From assembly GCF_037645805.1 (NCBI RefSeq), contig NZ_JBBEXE010000003.1, positions 1 to 64,000 on the forward strand: 64,000 nt of DNA, in the 5' to 3' direction. Position 1 is the stretch's first letter, and every line of letters starts with the position of its first letter. This document shows positions 1-8,567 of the stretch, one piece after another. The position numbers and the translations under genes are program-made. The notes below the pieces were generated by a model, which saw only the letters and a program-made list of their open reading frames with translations, was not told the origin of the DNA and searched no databases. This stretch comes from Leptobacterium_A meishanense (lineage in GTDB: Bacteria > Bacteroidota > Bacteroidia > Flavobacteriales > Flavobacteriaceae).

Positions 1-1
1 A

Positions 2-58
2 GAGTTTAACGATGGGGAGCGGGAACCTATTGATGGATGGGTATATTTGAATAGATAA
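2..58 (+). CDS. 3' end of a large surface protein with type IX secretion (type B) sorting tail (partial)
   Basis: An open frame enters from the left edge and stops with TAA at 56-58. Its last residues read DGEREPIDGWVYLNR. Ending in a G-[WY]-[LV]-Y-[IL]-N-R block is characteristic of the gliding-motility-associated C-terminal (type B) sorting domain of Flavobacteriia. Position directly before a PorP/SprF gene fits the known pairing of SprB-like adhesins with a PorP/SprF partner. Only 18 codons are visible, so the protein itself cannot be named; the tail assignment is inference from this short end plus context. Confidence 0.6.
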   Translation, partial: EFNDGEREPIDGWVYLNR

Positions 59-91
59 GATAGAAGGATGAGAAATAAAACTTAAAATTAA

Positions 92-1021
92 ATGAAGCAG
101 ACCATAAAAAATACTATTTTGACCTTGACTGTATTAACTTTTGCAGTTTCGTCTTATGGACAGCAAGATCCTCAGTATACACAGTATATGTATAGTATGA
201 ATATTGTAAACCCGGCTTATGCAGGGTCTAAATATGCTATAAGTTTAGGGGCACTGGGAAGAAAACAATGGTTGGGGATAGACGGGGCACCCGAAGTAGC
301 TACCTTTTTTATTCATTCACCTGTTGGAAGGAATGTTGGTCTGGGACTATCAGCCATTGCACAAGAAATAGGACCTGTAAAGGAACAGAACATATATGCT
401 GATTTTTCATATACGCTTGATTTATCTGATCAGTCTAAAATAGCATTTGGATTAAAGGCAGGAGTCACTTTTAAAGATATTGGGCTATTATCTTTAACAT
501 TAGTAGATCCAAATGACCCTCTATTTGTAGAAAATGTGAACAGTGCAGATCCGAACATTGGTGCAGGAGTTTATTTTTATACGGAACGATTTTATTTAGG
601 ACTATCGGTGCCAAACTTTATAGAAACGCTTCATTTTGATGAAGAAAACGGTATTATTAGTAATGCCTCGGATAAAATGCATTATTTCTTAACGGGGGGT
701 TATGTTTTTGACCTGTCGGATAATTTAAAGTTCAAGCCTTCTTTTATGGCTAAAATGGTTTTTGGAGCACCGGTTTCTATAGATGCTTCTGCTAATATGT
801 TAATTAACGAAAAAATAGAATTGGGAGCATCATATAGAGTAGATGATTCCGTGAGTGGATTAGTAAATTTTTTTATAACACCTAACTTTAGAGTAGGCTA
901 TGCATATGATTATAGTGTGTCAGATCTCGGCAATGTAAATAATACAGGCAGTCACGAGATATTTTTGTTATATGATTTTGCGCTGTCCAGAGGAGGGCGT
1001 AGATCTCCAAGATTCTTTTAA
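92..1021 (+). CDS. PorP/SprF family type IX secretion membrane protein
   Basis: A 309-residue protein with an N-terminal signal peptide (about residues 1-23, cut near SYGQQ) and the family hallmark DPQYTQYMYSMNIVNPAYAG just after it, followed by alternating beta-strand sequence of an outer-membrane barrel. PorP/SprF proteins bind or attach cargo that carries type B sorting domains at the cell surface; in Flavobacterium SprF is needed for the SprB adhesin. The upstream gene ends in such a tail and the downstream gene, 14 bases away, is an OmpA-like protein, so the three likely form one operon for one surface adhesin. Genomes carry many paralogues, so the partner is inferred from position only. 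Confidence 0.93.
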   Translation: MKQTIKNTILTLTVLTFAVSSYGQQDPQYTQYMYSMNIVNPAYAGSKYAISLGALGRKQWLGIDGAPEVATFFIHSPVGRNVGLGLSAIAQEIGPVKEQNIYADFSYTLDLSDQSKIAFGLKAGVTFKDIGLLSLTLVDPNDPLFVENVNSADPNIGAGVYFYTERFYLGLSVPNFIETLHFDEENGIISNASDKMHYFLTGGYVFDLSDNLKFKPSFMAKMVFGAPVSIDASANMLINEKIELGASYRVDDSVSGLVNFFITPNFRVGYAYDYSVSDLGNVNNTGSHEIFLLYDFALSRGGRRSPRFF

Positions 1022-1035
1022 AACTATTAAATACG

Positions 1036-2967
1036 ATGAAACAATATTTAACAACCCTATTAGTCGCATATATATGTTTAGGCACAATAAGTGCTCAGGA
1101 TATAAAAACGAAACGTGCAGATCAATTTTTTGATGCGTTGGCATATGATCGTGCAGCAGAGCTATATGAAGATATTGCAAAACGAGATAATTCTGCTCAT
1201 GTACTTTCCAGATTAGGAGATTCATATTATTATAATGTTGAGATGGAAGAGGCAGCCAAATGGTATGGAAAACTTATTGAGCAGTACAAAAGCGAAGTTG
1301 ATCCGGAATATATTTTTAAGTATGTACATGCCTTAAAAGGAATTGGTGATTATGAAAAAGCAGATAAATGGATGGAAGAATTTGCCAATGCTAAAAAGAA
1401 TGATAGCAGGGCGGCAAAATTTGTAGAAAAGAAGGATTATTTGGAAGATATTCAAAATAGGGGTGCACGATATGAAATTAACAACCTTTCTCTTAATTCG
1501 CCACTGTCCGATTTTGGAGTTGCGCTTTATGATGATGATAAGCTAATATTTACTTCTGCAGATGTGAATGGAGGAGGTGCCAAAAAATATGGATGGAACA
1601 ACCAGCCTTATTTAGATTTATTTGTCGCGAATGTTAACAATGAAGATGCTTTTTCCAAATCAGAATCATTTTTTGGGGATGTAAACACAAAATACCATGA
1701 AGGAAGTGTAGCATTTTCCCCTGGGAAAGACACTCTTTATTTTACAGGGAACAATAAAGATAAAGACAAAAATAAAATTAACAACCTTGTTTTATTTAGA
1801 GCATCTTTAGTAAATGGCGAATGGACAAATGTTGTACCAATGCCATTTAATGATAAAGATTATTCTGTAGGTCAACCAACGATCAGTAAAGATGGTAAGA
1901 AACTTTATTTTGTATCAGATATGTCAGGTACATTAGGGAATACAGATATTTTTGAGGTTACTATCAATGCTGATGGAACCTATGGGACTCCTGTAAATCT
2001 TGGGCCTAAAATCAATACAGAAGGAAGGGAAATGTTTCCTTTTATGAGTGATAAAGACATTTTGTATTTTGCTTCTGACGGGCATTTAGGTATGGGAGGA
2101 TTGGATGTTTTTGCCGCCCGTTTACGTGACGGGGCATTTGAAGAACCTATAAATGTAGGGCCACCTGTGAATGGAAACTTGGATGATTTTGGTTATATCA
2201 TCAATGAAGAAACCAAAGAAGGTTATTTTTCTTCCAACAGGAAAAGTGGAAAGGGAGATGATGATATTTATGCTATGACAGAGGTGGTTTCTTTATACTG
2301 TGATCATCAATATATCACTGGAGTAGCGGTGGAAAAGAACACAAAGTCTTTATTGCCTGACGCTACAATTACCTTATACTCATATAAGGATGGCCAAGAA
2401 TTAGAAACCGATGTTATAACAACAGGAGTAGATGGATCATTTACTTTTAAGGTAGACCGTTCTGTAGGGAAAACATATAAATTGGTTGCTACAAAAGAGG
2501 AACATGAAGGGTCTGAGAAGAGCATTACACCTTCTAAGACAGAGAATATGGAATTTGTACTGCTAGAATTGGAATCTACAAAACCAGAAATAGTAGTTGA
2601 TAATGGAAGGAAGCTTATAAATATAGAAGAAATCTATTTTGATTTAAATTCTTCATACTTAAATGCAGCTGCGAAGCAGGAGCTAGATAAAGTAGTAGAA
2701 GTGATGAAAAAATACCCAAAAATGATTGTGGAATTAAGTGCTCATGCTGATGCAAGGGGTACATATGAATACAATCAATGGTTATCGGACAGAAGGGCAA
2801 AACGAACCATAGACTATATTGTTTCTAAAGGGATTAGTGCTAACCGAATATCTGGAAAAGGTTATGGAGAAGCTAAACTTGTAACTCCTTGCCCAGATGG
2901 GGTTAAATGTCCGGAAACTAAACATCAATTAAATAGGCGATCAGAATTTGTGATCATAGAGATGTAA
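1036..2967 (+). CDS. OmpA family protein with TPR, PD40 and carboxypeptidase-like domains
   Basis: A 643-residue exported protein, signal peptide at about 1-20 (cut near ISAQD). TPR-like helices at about 25-140; PD40/WD40-like propeller blades at about 160-410 (DGKKLYFVSD, DILYFASDGHLGMGGLDVF); a carboxypeptidase-regulatory-like beta domain at about 425-515; and a C-terminal OmpA peptidoglycan-binding domain at about 530-643 (IYFDLNSSYL, AHADARGTYEYN, LSDRRAKRTIDYI). This architecture regularly accompanies PorP/SprF genes and resembles PorE-type proteins that connect outer-membrane type IX components to peptidoglycan. Role in this particular adhesin system is inferred from the operon. Confidence 0.9.
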   Translation: MKQYLTTLLVAYICLGTISAQDIKTKRADQFFDALAYDRAAELYEDIAKRDNSAHVLSRLGDSYYYNVEMEEAAKWYGKLIEQYKSEVDPEYIFKYVHALKGIGDYEKADKWMEEFANAKKNDSRAAKFVEKKDYLEDIQNRGARYEINNLSLNSPLSDFGVALYDDDKLIFTSADVNGGGAKKYGWNNQPYLDLFVANVNNEDAFSKSESFFGDVNTKYHEGSVAFSPGKDTLYFTGNNKDKDKNKINNLVLFRASLVNGEWTNVVPMPFNDKDYSVGQPTISKDGKKLYFVSDMSGTLGNTDIFEVTINADGTYGTPVNLGPKINTEGREMFPFMSDKDILYFASDGHLGMGGLDVFAARLRDGAFEEPINVGPPVNGNLDDFGYIINEETKEGYFSSNRKSGKGDDDIYAMTEVVSLYCDHQYITGVAVEKNTKSLLPDATITLYSYKDGQELETDVITTGVDGSFTFKVDRSVGKTYKLVATKEEHEGSEKSITPSKTENMEFVLLELESTKPEIVVDNGRKLINIEEIYFDLNSSYLNAAAKQELDKVVEVMKKYPKMIVELSAHADARGTYEYNQWLSDRRAKRTIDYIVSKGISANRISGKGYGEAKLVTPCPDGVKCPETKHQLNRRSEFVIIEM

Positions 2968-2997
2968 ATCAATTAAGATATTAAATATAAAAGCAAG

Positions 2998-3405
2998 ATG
3001 ATGAGTATTAAAAATATGAATGTGTCAGTTAAAAGAGAAATTGGGATAAGTAAAAAAATCTTTATTTACGATAGCCAAAATGCACATGGGCTTTATTTAA
3101 AGAAACATTTGGACAAGGAAGGTTATAAAACCAAAACTACTGATGATGAAACATCGGCTACCTCTTATTATTCTAACCACGATGATATAGATACTGTAAT
3201 ATTCTTTATGCACTCTATGTCGGATTGTTTATTGTTTTTACAGTTTTATGAACCTGGGAAGAGATACATAGTAGGTGCGTTTTATGATGCTGACCATCCT
3301 TTCATAAAGAGAAGCAGTGCTGTTAAACTAATTAACCTGAACAATACCAAATTTGAAATTATAGAACAGCTAACAGCGATTTTGAATGAAGAGCTAGAGG
3401 ATTAG
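2998..3405 (+). CDS. Small receiver-like protein of unknown function
   Basis: A 135-residue soluble protein without signal peptide. It shows alternating strands and helices (KKIFIYDSQNAHGLYLKKHL, DTVIFFMHS, KRYIVGAFYD) like a two-component receiver fold, but I cannot place the usual phospho-acceptor Asp or the conserved Lys, so it looks like a degenerate receiver. It follows the OmpA-like gene by 30 bases in the same direction and may be co-transcribed with the type IX genes. Internal ATG codons at 3001 and 3016 are alternative starts. No family assigned with certainty. Confidence 0.6.
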   Translation: MMSIKNMNVSVKREIGISKKIFIYDSQNAHGLYLKKHLDKEGYKTKTTDDETSATSYYSNHDDIDTVIFFMHSMSDCLLFLQFYEPGKRYIVGAFYDADHPFIKRSSAVKLINLNNTKFEIIEQLTAILNEELED

Positions 3406-3416
3406 CGTATTTATTT

Positions 3417-3920
3417 TTAGGAAAATAAGAGTGGGTTTCGGTATTCCCAAAACCGTATCAGGAATAATCCAAAATAAATAACAGCGACAATAAATTTTAT
3501 AAAAGTAGAGGTTAGAAAGCCTAAAAAAGACCCGATAGCAGCTTTTAAAGCAGTTGTTCCGTCTGCATTATTAATTAGTTCACCAACCAAGGCTCCGACA
3601 AAAGGTCCTATAATAATTCCAAAAGGTATAGGGGCTATAATTCCTACAATTAAACCTATGGAAGTCCCTATCATTCCTGCTTTACTCCCACCAAACTTTT
3701 TAGTGCCTATAGCAGGAATAATATAATCTAATATAAAAATAGCTATAGCAATTATAAAAGTGAGGATTAGAAACCACCAATTCATAGGAACTGCTTTTGT
3801 AAGATAGAGCATCAACAAACCAAGCCAGCTAATAGGAGGGCCAGGTAGCACGGGTAAAAAGCTTCCTAAAAGCCCTAAGCACATAAACAAAAACCCTAAT
3901 ATTAATAAAAAAATATCCAT
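3417..3920 (-). CDS. DUF456 family membrane protein
   Basis: A 167-residue, glycine-rich integral membrane protein. The N-terminal stretch with LPVLPGPPISWLGLL and the later KFGGSKAGMIGTSIGLIVG and FGIIIGPFVGALVGEL segments are typical of DUF456. About four membrane segments. Function of the family is unknown. It converges on the gene ending at 3405 with only 11 bases between them and stands alone on this strand. Confidence 0.87.
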   Translation of the reverse strand: MDIFLLILGFLFMCLGLLGSFLPVLPGPPISWLGLLMLYLTKAVPMNWWFLILTFIIAIAIFILDYIIPAIGTKKFGGSKAGMIGTSIGLIVGIIAPIPFGIIIGPFVGALVGELINNADGTTALKAAIGSFLGFLTSTFIKFIVAVIYFGLFLIRFWEYRNPLLFS

Positions 3921-4039
3921 TTTTTTCTGTTAATAAGGCGAATTTAAGGAAAGTTTGATATAATTGAATTTGTTATTTCTTTTTTATAATACGTGAATCC
4001 TCAAAAAATTGTAATTTACCACTGATTATATCTTATTTA

Positions 4040-4558
4040 ATGCAGTTAAAATACATTATAAGGCTCTGTTTTGTCGTGCTATTAATAAATAGTAGTTGCT
4101 CTTATTTTAAAAGTAAAGATGTTCTCACAAAAGAGTTAGTTCACCAAAGAATGGATGCCATTAATTGGAATGAAATAGATAGTTTCCCTTTGTTTGAAAA
4201 TTGTGATGAAATGGCTTCAAAAATGGAGCAGCAAAAATGTTTTCAAGAAACATTTGCTAGTCATATGTCAAGTGCCATTGATTCACATTCTTTTTTGGTT
4301 ACCGAAACCATATCTGATACTATTTATTTACATCTCACAATTGATAATGAAGGAGCACTTTCTATTTTGGCGATAGCTAAAAGTAATGAAATAAACACTC
4401 AATTACCTGATCTTGAAAATATACTGATTAATGCCATCAATGATTTGCCTAGAATTTATCCGGCATTAAAAAAAGTGACATCTTCAGACACAAATGAAGC
4501 TCAACTAATTCCTGTGGCAGTTAAGTTAAATCTTCCGATAATAGTTTCGGTGGATTAA
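4040..4558 (+). CDS. Putative lipoprotein, conserved hypothetical
   Basis: 172 residues with a lipoprotein signal (hydrophobic stretch then INSSC, lipid-attachment Cys near residue 20). The rest is soluble and contains an ENCDE..KMEQQKCFQETF segment with two Cys, a pattern I associate with TonB C-terminal-like proteins of flavobacteria, followed by a DTIYLHLTIDNEG strand pair. Function unknown. It lies alone between DUF456 and the toxin-antitoxin pair. Confidence 0.7.
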   Translation: MQLKYIIRLCFVVLLINSSCSYFKSKDVLTKELVHQRMDAINWNEIDSFPLFENCDEMASKMEQQKCFQETFASHMSSAIDSHSFLVTETISDTIYLHLTIDNEGALSILAIAKSNEINTQLPDLENILINAINDLPRIYPALKKVTSSDTNEAQLIPVAVKLNLPIIVSVD

Positions 4559-4594
4559 TTTCTGTTGATTTTAAGAGGATTATATATGATAATT

Positions 4595-4626
4595 ATGTAA
4601 ATTTGCATAAGAACATATGTAAATTT
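4595..4626 (+). promoter_or_regulatory. Promoter and repeated operator of the toxin-antitoxin operon
   Basis: TAAATTTG at 4598-4605 matches the Bacteroidota -7 element TAnnTTTG, 28 bases before the antitoxin start. The 10-mer ATGTAAATTT occurs twice, at 4595-4604 and 4617-4626, with a 22-bp period; the first copy overlaps the -7 element. Direct repeats over the promoter are what is expected for autorepression by an Xre-type antitoxin. The repeats are seen; the operator role is inferred. Confidence 0.5.
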
Positions 4627-4633
4627 ACTAATA

Positions 4634-5047
4634 ATGGAAGCGTTTACGTTAACTAATTTTGTCGATAATAAAGCGAATTCCCCACAAACGAAGTTGAAGA
4701 TTATTCATGCAGCACGCCACGGGGTTACCCGTTCCGACTTGAAGAAGTTTAGTCTTCGGGTAGCATTACCGATCACTAAGATTTCAGAAATAGTACCGGC
4801 TTCCTACTCTACATTGGCTAAAAAAGGCAATTATGATAAAGAAGTGAGTGAACGGCTTTTTGAAATAGCAGAGGTATATGCAAAAGGCTTTGAAGTTTTT
4901 GGCGATGAAAAGAAGTTTGCACGTTGGCTGAATAAACCTAATACAGCAATAGGTGGAGAAATCCCTTTTTCATTGCTTGACACGAGCTACGGTGTACAAT
5001 TGATTTTGAATGAGATAGAACGAATAGATTACGGGGTCTTTGTTTAA
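4634..5047 (+). CDS. Xre/ParS-type antitoxin (DUF2384) of a RES toxin-antitoxin pair
   Basis: 137 residues. The N-terminal half is an Xre-like helical DNA-binding region (about 20-75, ending YSTLAKKGNYDKEVSERL); the C-terminal half (about 78-137, AEVYAKGFEVFGDEKKFARWL, then GGEIPFSLLDTSYGVQLILNEIERIDYG) is the ParS/MbcA toxin-binding domain. Its TAA stop overlaps the ATG of the following RES gene by one base, a translational-coupling arrangement normal for these modules. It should neutralise the toxin and repress its own promoter, where a 10-bp direct repeat lies. Confidence 0.92.
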   Translation: MEAFTLTNFVDNKANSPQTKLKIIHAARHGVTRSDLKKFSLRVALPITKISEIVPASYSTLAKKGNYDKEVSERLFEIAEVYAKGFEVFGDEKKFARWLNKPNTAIGGEIPFSLLDTSYGVQLILNEIERIDYGVFV

Positions 5048-5505
5048 TGATTGTTTATAGGATAGATAGAGAAAAACGCCGTAAAGAACTTTTATCGGGA
5101 ATTGGTGCTGAAAAGGTAGGAGGCCGATGGAACAAACCGGGGACGAGAGCTGTATATACAGCTCAAAATATATCATTAGCGTATTTAGAAGTGGTTATGC
5201 ATATTGATATTTCAGAAGACCTTCCATCAGACCGTATATTAATCCATATAAAAATTCCAGATGAAATTGTAATACAGGAAGAGAAACGGTTGCCTAAAAA
5301 CTGGGATTGTTTTCCATACAATAGTCAAACACAAGAAATATTTACCCGGTTTGCCCAAGACAAAAAAGCGACTGTTTTAAAAGTACCCTCTGCTATTGTT
5401 GCTTCGGAATATAACTATATTGTCAATCCGTTACACGAAGATGCCAATAAAATACAAGTAATAAAAATAGAGAGGTTTACCTTTGATGGACGTTTAAAAG
5501 GATAA
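5047..5505 (+). CDS. RES family NAD-degrading toxin
   Basis: 152 residues. Shows the RES-domain signature: an Arg-containing beginning (MIVYRID), GGRWNKPGTRAVYTAQNISLAYLEVVMH with the conserved Arg and Glu, and a C-terminal SEYNYIVNPLH carrying the conserved Ser and Asn. Characterised RES toxins (MbcT type) split or phosphorolyse NAD+. The gene shares one base with its antitoxin. The module appears intact, sitting between unrelated housekeeping genes as such modules often do. Confidence 0.92.
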   Translation: MIVYRIDREKRRKELLSGIGAEKVGGRWNKPGTRAVYTAQNISLAYLEVVMHIDISEDLPSDRILIHIKIPDEIVIQEEKRLPKNWDCFPYNSQTQEIFTRFAQDKKATVLKVPSAIVASEYNYIVNPLHEDANKIQVIKIERFTFDGRLKG

Positions 5506-5517
5506 GCAAATAAGAAA

Positions 5518-6069
5518 TTGAAGTCAGAAAAAATCATATTAGGTATTGATCCCGGAACCAGTGTTATGGGGTATGGCCTCATAAAAATAGTAGGTAAAAG
5601 TATGACTTTTTTGCAGCTTAATGAATTGCAGCTTAAAAAATATAACGACCATTATGTGAAACTTAAAATCATTTTTGAGCGTACTGTTGAACTTATAGAT
5701 ACTTATTACCCGGATGAAATAGCTATAGAAGCCCCTTTTTATGGTAAAAATGTACAATCTATGCTAAAGCTGGGCCGTGCACAGGGTGTGGCGATGGCTG
5801 CTGGATTATCGAGACAGATCCCTATTACAGAGTATTCCCCTAAAAAGATAAAAATGGCAATCACCGGAAATGGAAATGCCAGTAAAGAACAAGTTGCTAA
5901 GATGTTACAAAGCTTACTATCGTTAAAAGAGCTTCCTAAAAATTTGGATTCTACCGATGGATTGGCTGCTGCAGTTTGCCATTTCTATAATGAAGGGCAG
6001 TTAATTACGGGAAAAGGCTACTCAGGATGGTCCAGTTTTGTAAAGCAAAATCCTGATAAAATAAAATAA
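5518..6069 (+). CDS. ruvC: Crossover junction endodeoxyribonuclease RuvC
   Basis: 183 residues, TTG start. RuvC resolves Holliday junctions during recombination repair, as a dimer with RuvAB. The four acidic catalytic residues are present: Asp11 in LGIDPGT, Glu71 in AIEAPFYGKN, and Asp144 and Asp147 in LDSTDGLAAA. Length is normal. It follows the RES gene by 12 bases and precedes hemW by 17, so it may share a transcript with hemW. Confidence 0.95.
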   Translation: MKSEKIILGIDPGTSVMGYGLIKIVGKSMTFLQLNELQLKKYNDHYVKLKIIFERTVELIDTYYPDEIAIEAPFYGKNVQSMLKLGRAQGVAMAAGLSRQIPITEYSPKKIKMAITGNGNASKEQVAKMLQSLLSLKELPKNLDSTDGLAAAVCHFYNEGQLITGKGYSGWSSFVKQNPDKIK

Positions 6070-6086
6070 CGACATCCTTCTTAAAA

Positions 6087-7214
6087 ATGGCAGGAATCTA
6101 TATTCATATTCCTTTTTGTAAACAGGCATGCCATTATTGCGATTTTCATTTTTCTACCTCTTTAAAGCATAAGACAGCTATGTTGCAAGCTTTAAAAAAG
6201 GAATTACGGCTTCGTAAAGAGGAACTGGCTGATGAGTGGATTGAAACCATTTATTTTGGTGGAGGTACCCCCAGTTTATTGAGCCTAGAAGAGTTACAAT
6301 CTTTATTAGATGAAATTTACAGAAATTATAGCGTAATAAAATCCCCAGAAATTACTTTAGAAGCCAATCCGGATGATTTGACAAATACGAAAATAAGAGA
6401 ATTGTCTACTATACGGATAAACCGTTTGAGCATTGGAATCCAATCTTTTTTTGAAGAAGATTTAAGAATGATGAACCGGGCACATAGCTCAGAGGAGGCA
6501 GAGCAGTGCTTAGAAGAGGTAATGCAATATTTTAAAAATATATCTGTAGATCTTATCTATGGGATTCCTGGGATGACGAATGAGCGATGGCAAGAAAATA
6601 TTAATAAAGTTTTATGGTATAATATTCCACATATTTCCTGCTATGCATTGACGGTTGAACCAAAAACAGCCCTTAAACATTTAATCAATATAGGTAAGGT
6701 GCAACCAATTGATGAAGTATTGGCACAGCAGCATTTTTCTATTTTAACAGCGAAGCTTCAAAAAAGCGGGTATGTCCATTATGAGCTTTCTAATTTTGGC
6801 AAGGAAGGCTTTTTCTCGGCAAATAATACAGCATATTGGTTAGGGAAGAAATATATGGGAATTGGTCCATCGGCACACAGTTATGATGGGAATTGTAGAA
6901 GTTGGAATGTAGCAAACAATACTAAATATATAAGGGCATTATCAGAAGGACTATTTTCTTCAGAAAAAGAGGAACTTACACTAACAGATCAATATAATGA
7001 GTATGTGATGACAGGTTTACGCACTATGTGGGGGGTTTCCTTAAATAAGATAAAAAATGATTTTGGAGTAAATTATTATCAGCATTTTGTGAAGTGTATA
7101 TCTAAATATATAAGAACAGAACTTTTAATAATGAATGAAGAAGTAATAACAGTTACTGATAAAGGAAAGTTTTTGTGCGATGGAATTGCAGCTGATTTAT
7201 TTTTTGTCGATTAA
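6087..7214 (+). CDS. hemW: Radical SAM heme chaperone HemW
   Basis: 375 residues. The radical-SAM cluster motif is CKQACHYC with Cys11, Cys15 and Cys18, preceded by AGIYIHIPF as in HemW and HemN. Glycine-rich SAM segment YFGGGTPSLL at about 72-81, then RLSIGIQSF. As in HemW, the family is related to coproporphyrinogen III dehydrogenase but is thought to insert heme into respiratory proteins. Same direction as ruvC, 17 bases apart. Confidence 0.92.
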   Translation: MAGIYIHIPFCKQACHYCDFHFSTSLKHKTAMLQALKKELRLRKEELADEWIETIYFGGGTPSLLSLEELQSLLDEIYRNYSVIKSPEITLEANPDDLTNTKIRELSTIRINRLSIGIQSFFEEDLRMMNRAHSSEEAEQCLEEVMQYFKNISVDLIYGIPGMTNERWQENINKVLWYNIPHISCYALTVEPKTALKHLINIGKVQPIDEVLAQQHFSILTAKLQKSGYVHYELSNFGKEGFFSANNTAYWLGKKYMGIGPSAHSYDGNCRSWNVANNTKYIRALSEGLFSSEKEELTLTDQYNEYVMTGLRTMWGVSLNKIKNDFGVNYYQHFVKCISKYIRTELLIMNEEVITVTDKGKFLCDGIAADLFFVD

Positions 7215-7230
7215 ATCATAGAATTACCTG

Positions 7231-7238
7231 TATCTTTG
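7231..7238 (+). promoter_or_regulatory. Bacteroidota -7 promoter element that decides the next start codon
   Basis: TATCTTTG matches TAnnTTTG and lies 27 bases before the ATG at 7266. The alternative TTG start at 7236 would fall inside this element, so ATG 7266 is preferred. A TTTG at 7203-7206 could be the -33 box but its spacing (24) is longer than usual. Confidence 0.5.
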
Positions 7239-7265
7239 ATAGTATATAAAAGGTATGGTTTTTAT

Positions 7266-8000
7266 ATGAAAACAATCATTAAACATAATAATCAACAGTA
7301 TGAAATTGATCTGTCAAAGCCGATAGACATTTCTATTCCCATAAAAGGAACACAAGAGCATGTAACGGCTTGGGGGCTTAGTGCACCAGCTATAGACCAT
7401 ATAATAAGTGTAGCTAAAGGCGGTACAGTCAATTTTAATACACTTCATTTTAATCCACATGCGCACGGAACTCACACAGAATGTGTTGGTCATATTACAG
7501 AAACGTTCCATTCGGTAAATCAATCATTAAATAAATTCTTTTTTATAGCTGAAGTAGTTACCGTTGCTCCCGGAAAGTGGGGAAAAGATTATGTGATTTC
7601 TAAAAAGCAATTGGAAAATGCATTAAAAGGTCAACATCCGGAAGCGATTATTATCCGTACACTCCCCAACGATCCCAGTAAATTATCCAGAAACTATTCA
7701 AAAACCAACCCGCCTTATGTTTTAGAAGAAGCAGCTGTTTTTCTGAGAATGCTGAACATTCAGCACTTACTTATTGACTTACCGTCTGTGGACAAAGAAG
7801 AAGATGATGGTAGGTTGTTGGCACACAAAGCATTTTGGGATGTTAAAAAAAATGTTCGAACAGAAGCTACAATTACTGAATTAATTTATATCTCTAACGC
7901 TGTGGAAGATGGAACGTACCTACTAAATCTTCAATTTGCTCCTATAGAAAATGACGCAGCTCCCAGCAGACCCATTTTGTATGAAATAAAAGCTGTTTAA
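7266..8000 (+). CDS. Cyclase family protein (kynurenine formamidase-like)
   Basis: 244 residues from the ATG at 7266 (MKTIIKHNNQ). The metal-binding motif HFNPHAHGTHTECVGH corresponds to the HxGTHxD/E signature of the cyclase/formamidase superfamily; DLPSVDKEEDDGRLLAHKAFW carries the second conserved Asp and His region. These metal-dependent hydrolases cut arylformamides such as N-formylkynurenine, or related amides; no kynurenine pathway gene is nearby, so the substrate is unknown. Confidence 0.85.
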   Translation: MKTIIKHNNQQYEIDLSKPIDISIPIKGTQEHVTAWGLSAPAIDHIISVAKGGTVNFNTLHFNPHAHGTHTECVGHITETFHSVNQSLNKFFFIAEVVTVAPGKWGKDYVISKKQLENALKGQHPEAIIIRTLPNDPSKLSRNYSKTNPPYVLEEAAVFLRMLNIQHLLIDLPSVDKEEDDGRLLAHKAFWDVKKNVRTEATITELIYISNAVEDGTYLLNLQFAPIENDAAPSRPILYEIKAV

Positions 8001-8002
8001 TT

Positions 8003-8374
8003 ATGAATATAGAAGAACTACGCGACTATTGTATTCGTAAGAAAGGAGTGACGGAGTCGTTCCCTTTTAATCAAGATGTTTTGGTTTTCAAGGTGATGGG
8101 CAAAATGTATGCGTTGCTTTCGCTAAAAGCATGGGAGGAAGGGAACCCTACAATAAATTTAAAGTGTGATCCCGAAAAGGCATTAATACTTAGAGAACAA
8201 TATGAGAGCATTTATGCCGGTTATCATATGAACAAAAAACATTGGAATACCATAGCCCTGAAAAATGGAACGATCTCAAAATCATTGTTAAAAGAACTGA
8301 TGGACCATTCGTATGATGTAGTAGTACAAGGGCTGCCCCGAAAAGTACAAGAAGAATTAAGAAATATAAAATAG
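8003..8374 (+). CDS. MmcQ/YjbR family DNA-binding-like protein
   Basis: 123 residues. MNIEELRDYCIRKKGVTESFPF at the start, LVFKVMGKMYALLSL in the middle and HWNTIALKNGTI later are classic YjbR features (CyaY-like fold, double-wing DNA-binding motif). Function is not established for the family. The start follows the preceding stop by 2 bases, so it is co-transcribed with the cyclase gene. Confidence 0.92.
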   Translation: MNIEELRDYCIRKKGVTESFPFNQDVLVFKVMGKMYALLSLKAWEEGNPTINLKCDPEKALILREQYESIYAGYHMNKKHWNTIALKNGTISKSLLKELMDHSYDVVVQGLPRKVQEELRNIK

Positions 8375-8567
8375 GAAGACTTTTTAAGAGTCGGATATAC
8401 GTGGTATTTGAACGATTATTATTCTATAATTGCGGTTTAACCATAAAAAAATTATTAAATTTAAATTCCCCTGAAAATTACACACTTCCCTATTTAATTG
8501 GTTACTCTCAAAAATCTTTAAAAAAAGATTTATTTAATAACTAAACATTAACCAAAAATTAATTTTT

